Assembly (NCBI GenBank): GCA_963716925.1
Contig: CAVQUX010000026.1
Location: 1-14,770 of the forward strand
Direction of reading: 5' to 3'
Origin: DAISKN01 sp963716925
GTDB lineage: Bacteria > Acidobacteriota > Vicinamibacteria > Marinacidobacterales > SMYC01
DNA length: 14,770 nucleotides
Below the pieces are notes generated by a model, which was not told where the DNA came from, did not search any database, and saw only the letters and a list, made by a program, of their open reading frames with translations. This document shows positions 14,116-14,770 of the stretch, one piece after another. Position numbers and translations under genes: made by a program. Position 1 is the stretch's first letter. Each line of letters starts with the position of its first letter.

Positions 14116-14288
14116 TGGACTCATTTGATCCGGAGGGTTCAGAAACCGACCCCCTTCTCTGTGAGTGTGGCGGCCGATTTCGGATCCTGGCCTTCATCAC
14201 CGAGCCCAAGGTAATCCGGCGGATTCTCGATCATCTCGATAACAAACCTTCCTCGCGCTCCTCCCATCAAGAATCTCGATACGATTAG
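14116..14288 (+). pseudogene. IS91-family transposase C-terminal fragment (plus strand)
   Basis: The plus strand gives WTHLIRRV (14116-14139). After a frame change it gives ETDPLLCECGGRFRILAFI and TEPKVIRRILDHLDNK, ending at a TAG at 14286-14288. This aligns with the conserved end of IS91-type transposases. Everything upstream of WTHLIRRV is missing. An imperfect palindrome (CTCGAT 14275-14280 with ATCGAG 14298-14303, and an inner GATTA/TAATC pair) straddles the stop codon. It could be part of the element's origin end, but this is unproven. Confidence 0.75.
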
Positions 14289-14391
14289 GAAATTGTAATC
14301 GAGGCGGGTGCCGGAAAATGGACCGGAGGTCGAGCTCGCGCACCAGCGCTGAGGAAGGCTGGGGTCTGAAGAGAGGGGTGGAGCCTGATGA

Positions 14392-14769
14392 GGAGAAGAC
14401 GCGGCGCTCGCCGTTGAGCACGGAGTCGAGGGACTCGTCGTCTCGAATCATGGAGGCCGGGCCGAGGAGAGCGGACGCTCGACGATTGAATGCCTCCCCG
14501 AAGTGGCGAGCGCCGTCTCCGGGCGGATCCCCGTCCTCATCGACGGCGGATTCCGGCGGGGAACCGACGTTTTCAAGGCGCTCGCCCTCGGCGCCGACGC
14601 CGTCGGAATCGGTCGTCCCTACCTCTGGGGTCTCGCGGGCTTCGGCCAGCCGGGGGTCGAGGCGGTGCTCACCATCCTCCGGCGCGAGCTCGAGATGGTG
14701 ATGCGCCAGGCGGGAACGCCGACGATCGGGCAGATCGGGCGCGAGCGGATCGTCGACGTTCGAGGTTAG
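14392..14769 (+). pseudogene. FMN-dependent alpha-hydroxy-acid dehydrogenase, 3' fragment
   Basis: About 125 residues correspond to the last third of the (S)-2-hydroxy-acid oxidase / L-lactate dehydrogenase (LldD) family, normally 350-390 aa. Visible motifs are VVSNHGGRAEESGR (with the active-site His and substrate-binding Arg), IPVLIDGGFRRGTDVFKALA and AVGIGRPYLWGLAGFGQPG (FMN phosphate site). A normal ending (EMVMRQAGTPTIGQIGRERI) precedes a TAG. Upstream of the GED at 14392 the frame meets two consecutive TGA codons. A few family-like words (LKRGVEPDEE) occur in another frame just before, so the decay includes a frameshift as well as loss of the 5' two-thirds. The first two-thirds, with most of the catalytic barrel, are absent. 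The IS91 scrap ending at 14288 probably marks the break. Confidence 0.82.
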
Positions 14770-14770
14770 G

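Noticed and set aside
1..14770. CRISPR arrays, tRNA or rRNA genes
   Set aside because: No regularly spaced identical repeats, cloverleaf or rRNA-like conserved stretch was found by eye. The TTAC arrays are operator-sized and lie in promoter positions.

Overview
This is high-GC DNA from a Gram-negative (diderm) bacterium. It encodes an Omp85/BamA-type outer-membrane protein, an OprP-like porin, lipoproteins with lipoboxes, and strong AAGGAGG ribosome-binding sites. The gene mix (LTXXQ/Spy proteins, arylsulfotransferase, CotH-VTC-DUF4956, IS91-type transposases) would fit an environmental Acidobacteriota-like or similar lineage. That placement is only an impression, because no rRNA or other marker gene is present.

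Left part (1-8437, minus strand). At 137-1401 lies an IS91-family transposase broken by about five frame changes. Next come a His-rich lipoprotein (1779-2126), a secreted protein with a Gly/Pro linker and one frameshift (2562-3159), a Spy/CpxP-like LTXXQ protein (3208-3711), an arylsulfotransferase-like beta-propeller whose C-terminus is frameshifted (3765-5261), a lipoprotein with a probable Ig-like domain (5423-5944), and a five-POTRA Omp85/BamA protein (6007-8437) split by a single extra base.

Right part (9179-14079, plus strand). A tightly coupled operon encodes a CotH-family kinase-like protein, a VTC-domain (polyphosphate polymerase type) protein, a DUF4956 membrane protein and an OprP-like porin (one frameshift). 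Downstream, a small secreted protein gene (13675-14079) sits between two outward-facing C-terminal scraps of IS91-family transposases. The window ends with the 3' third of an FMN-dependent alpha-hydroxy-acid dehydrogenase (14392-14769) that lacks its 5' part.

The most striking signal is regulatory. Five promoter regions (2303-2338, 3771-3806, 5342-5377, 8502-8537, 9072-9107) carry the same array in the direction of transcription: TTAC, N5, TTAC, N7, TTnC, N6, then a TTGAAA-like hexamer. Every array is 36 bp from first to last element. Read on the other strand it is GTAA-N5-GTAA, which resembles the CpxR box and other OmpR/PhoB-family operators. It precedes the Spy/CpxP-like gene, the BamA-like gene, the sulfotransferase, the CotH operon and, at greater distance, the His-rich lipoprotein. 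This suggests one envelope-directed regulon. The presumed regulator is not in the window.

Several otherwise well-conserved genes each carry one single-base indel, some in C/G runs. Sequencing or assembly error is a serious alternative to real gene decay.
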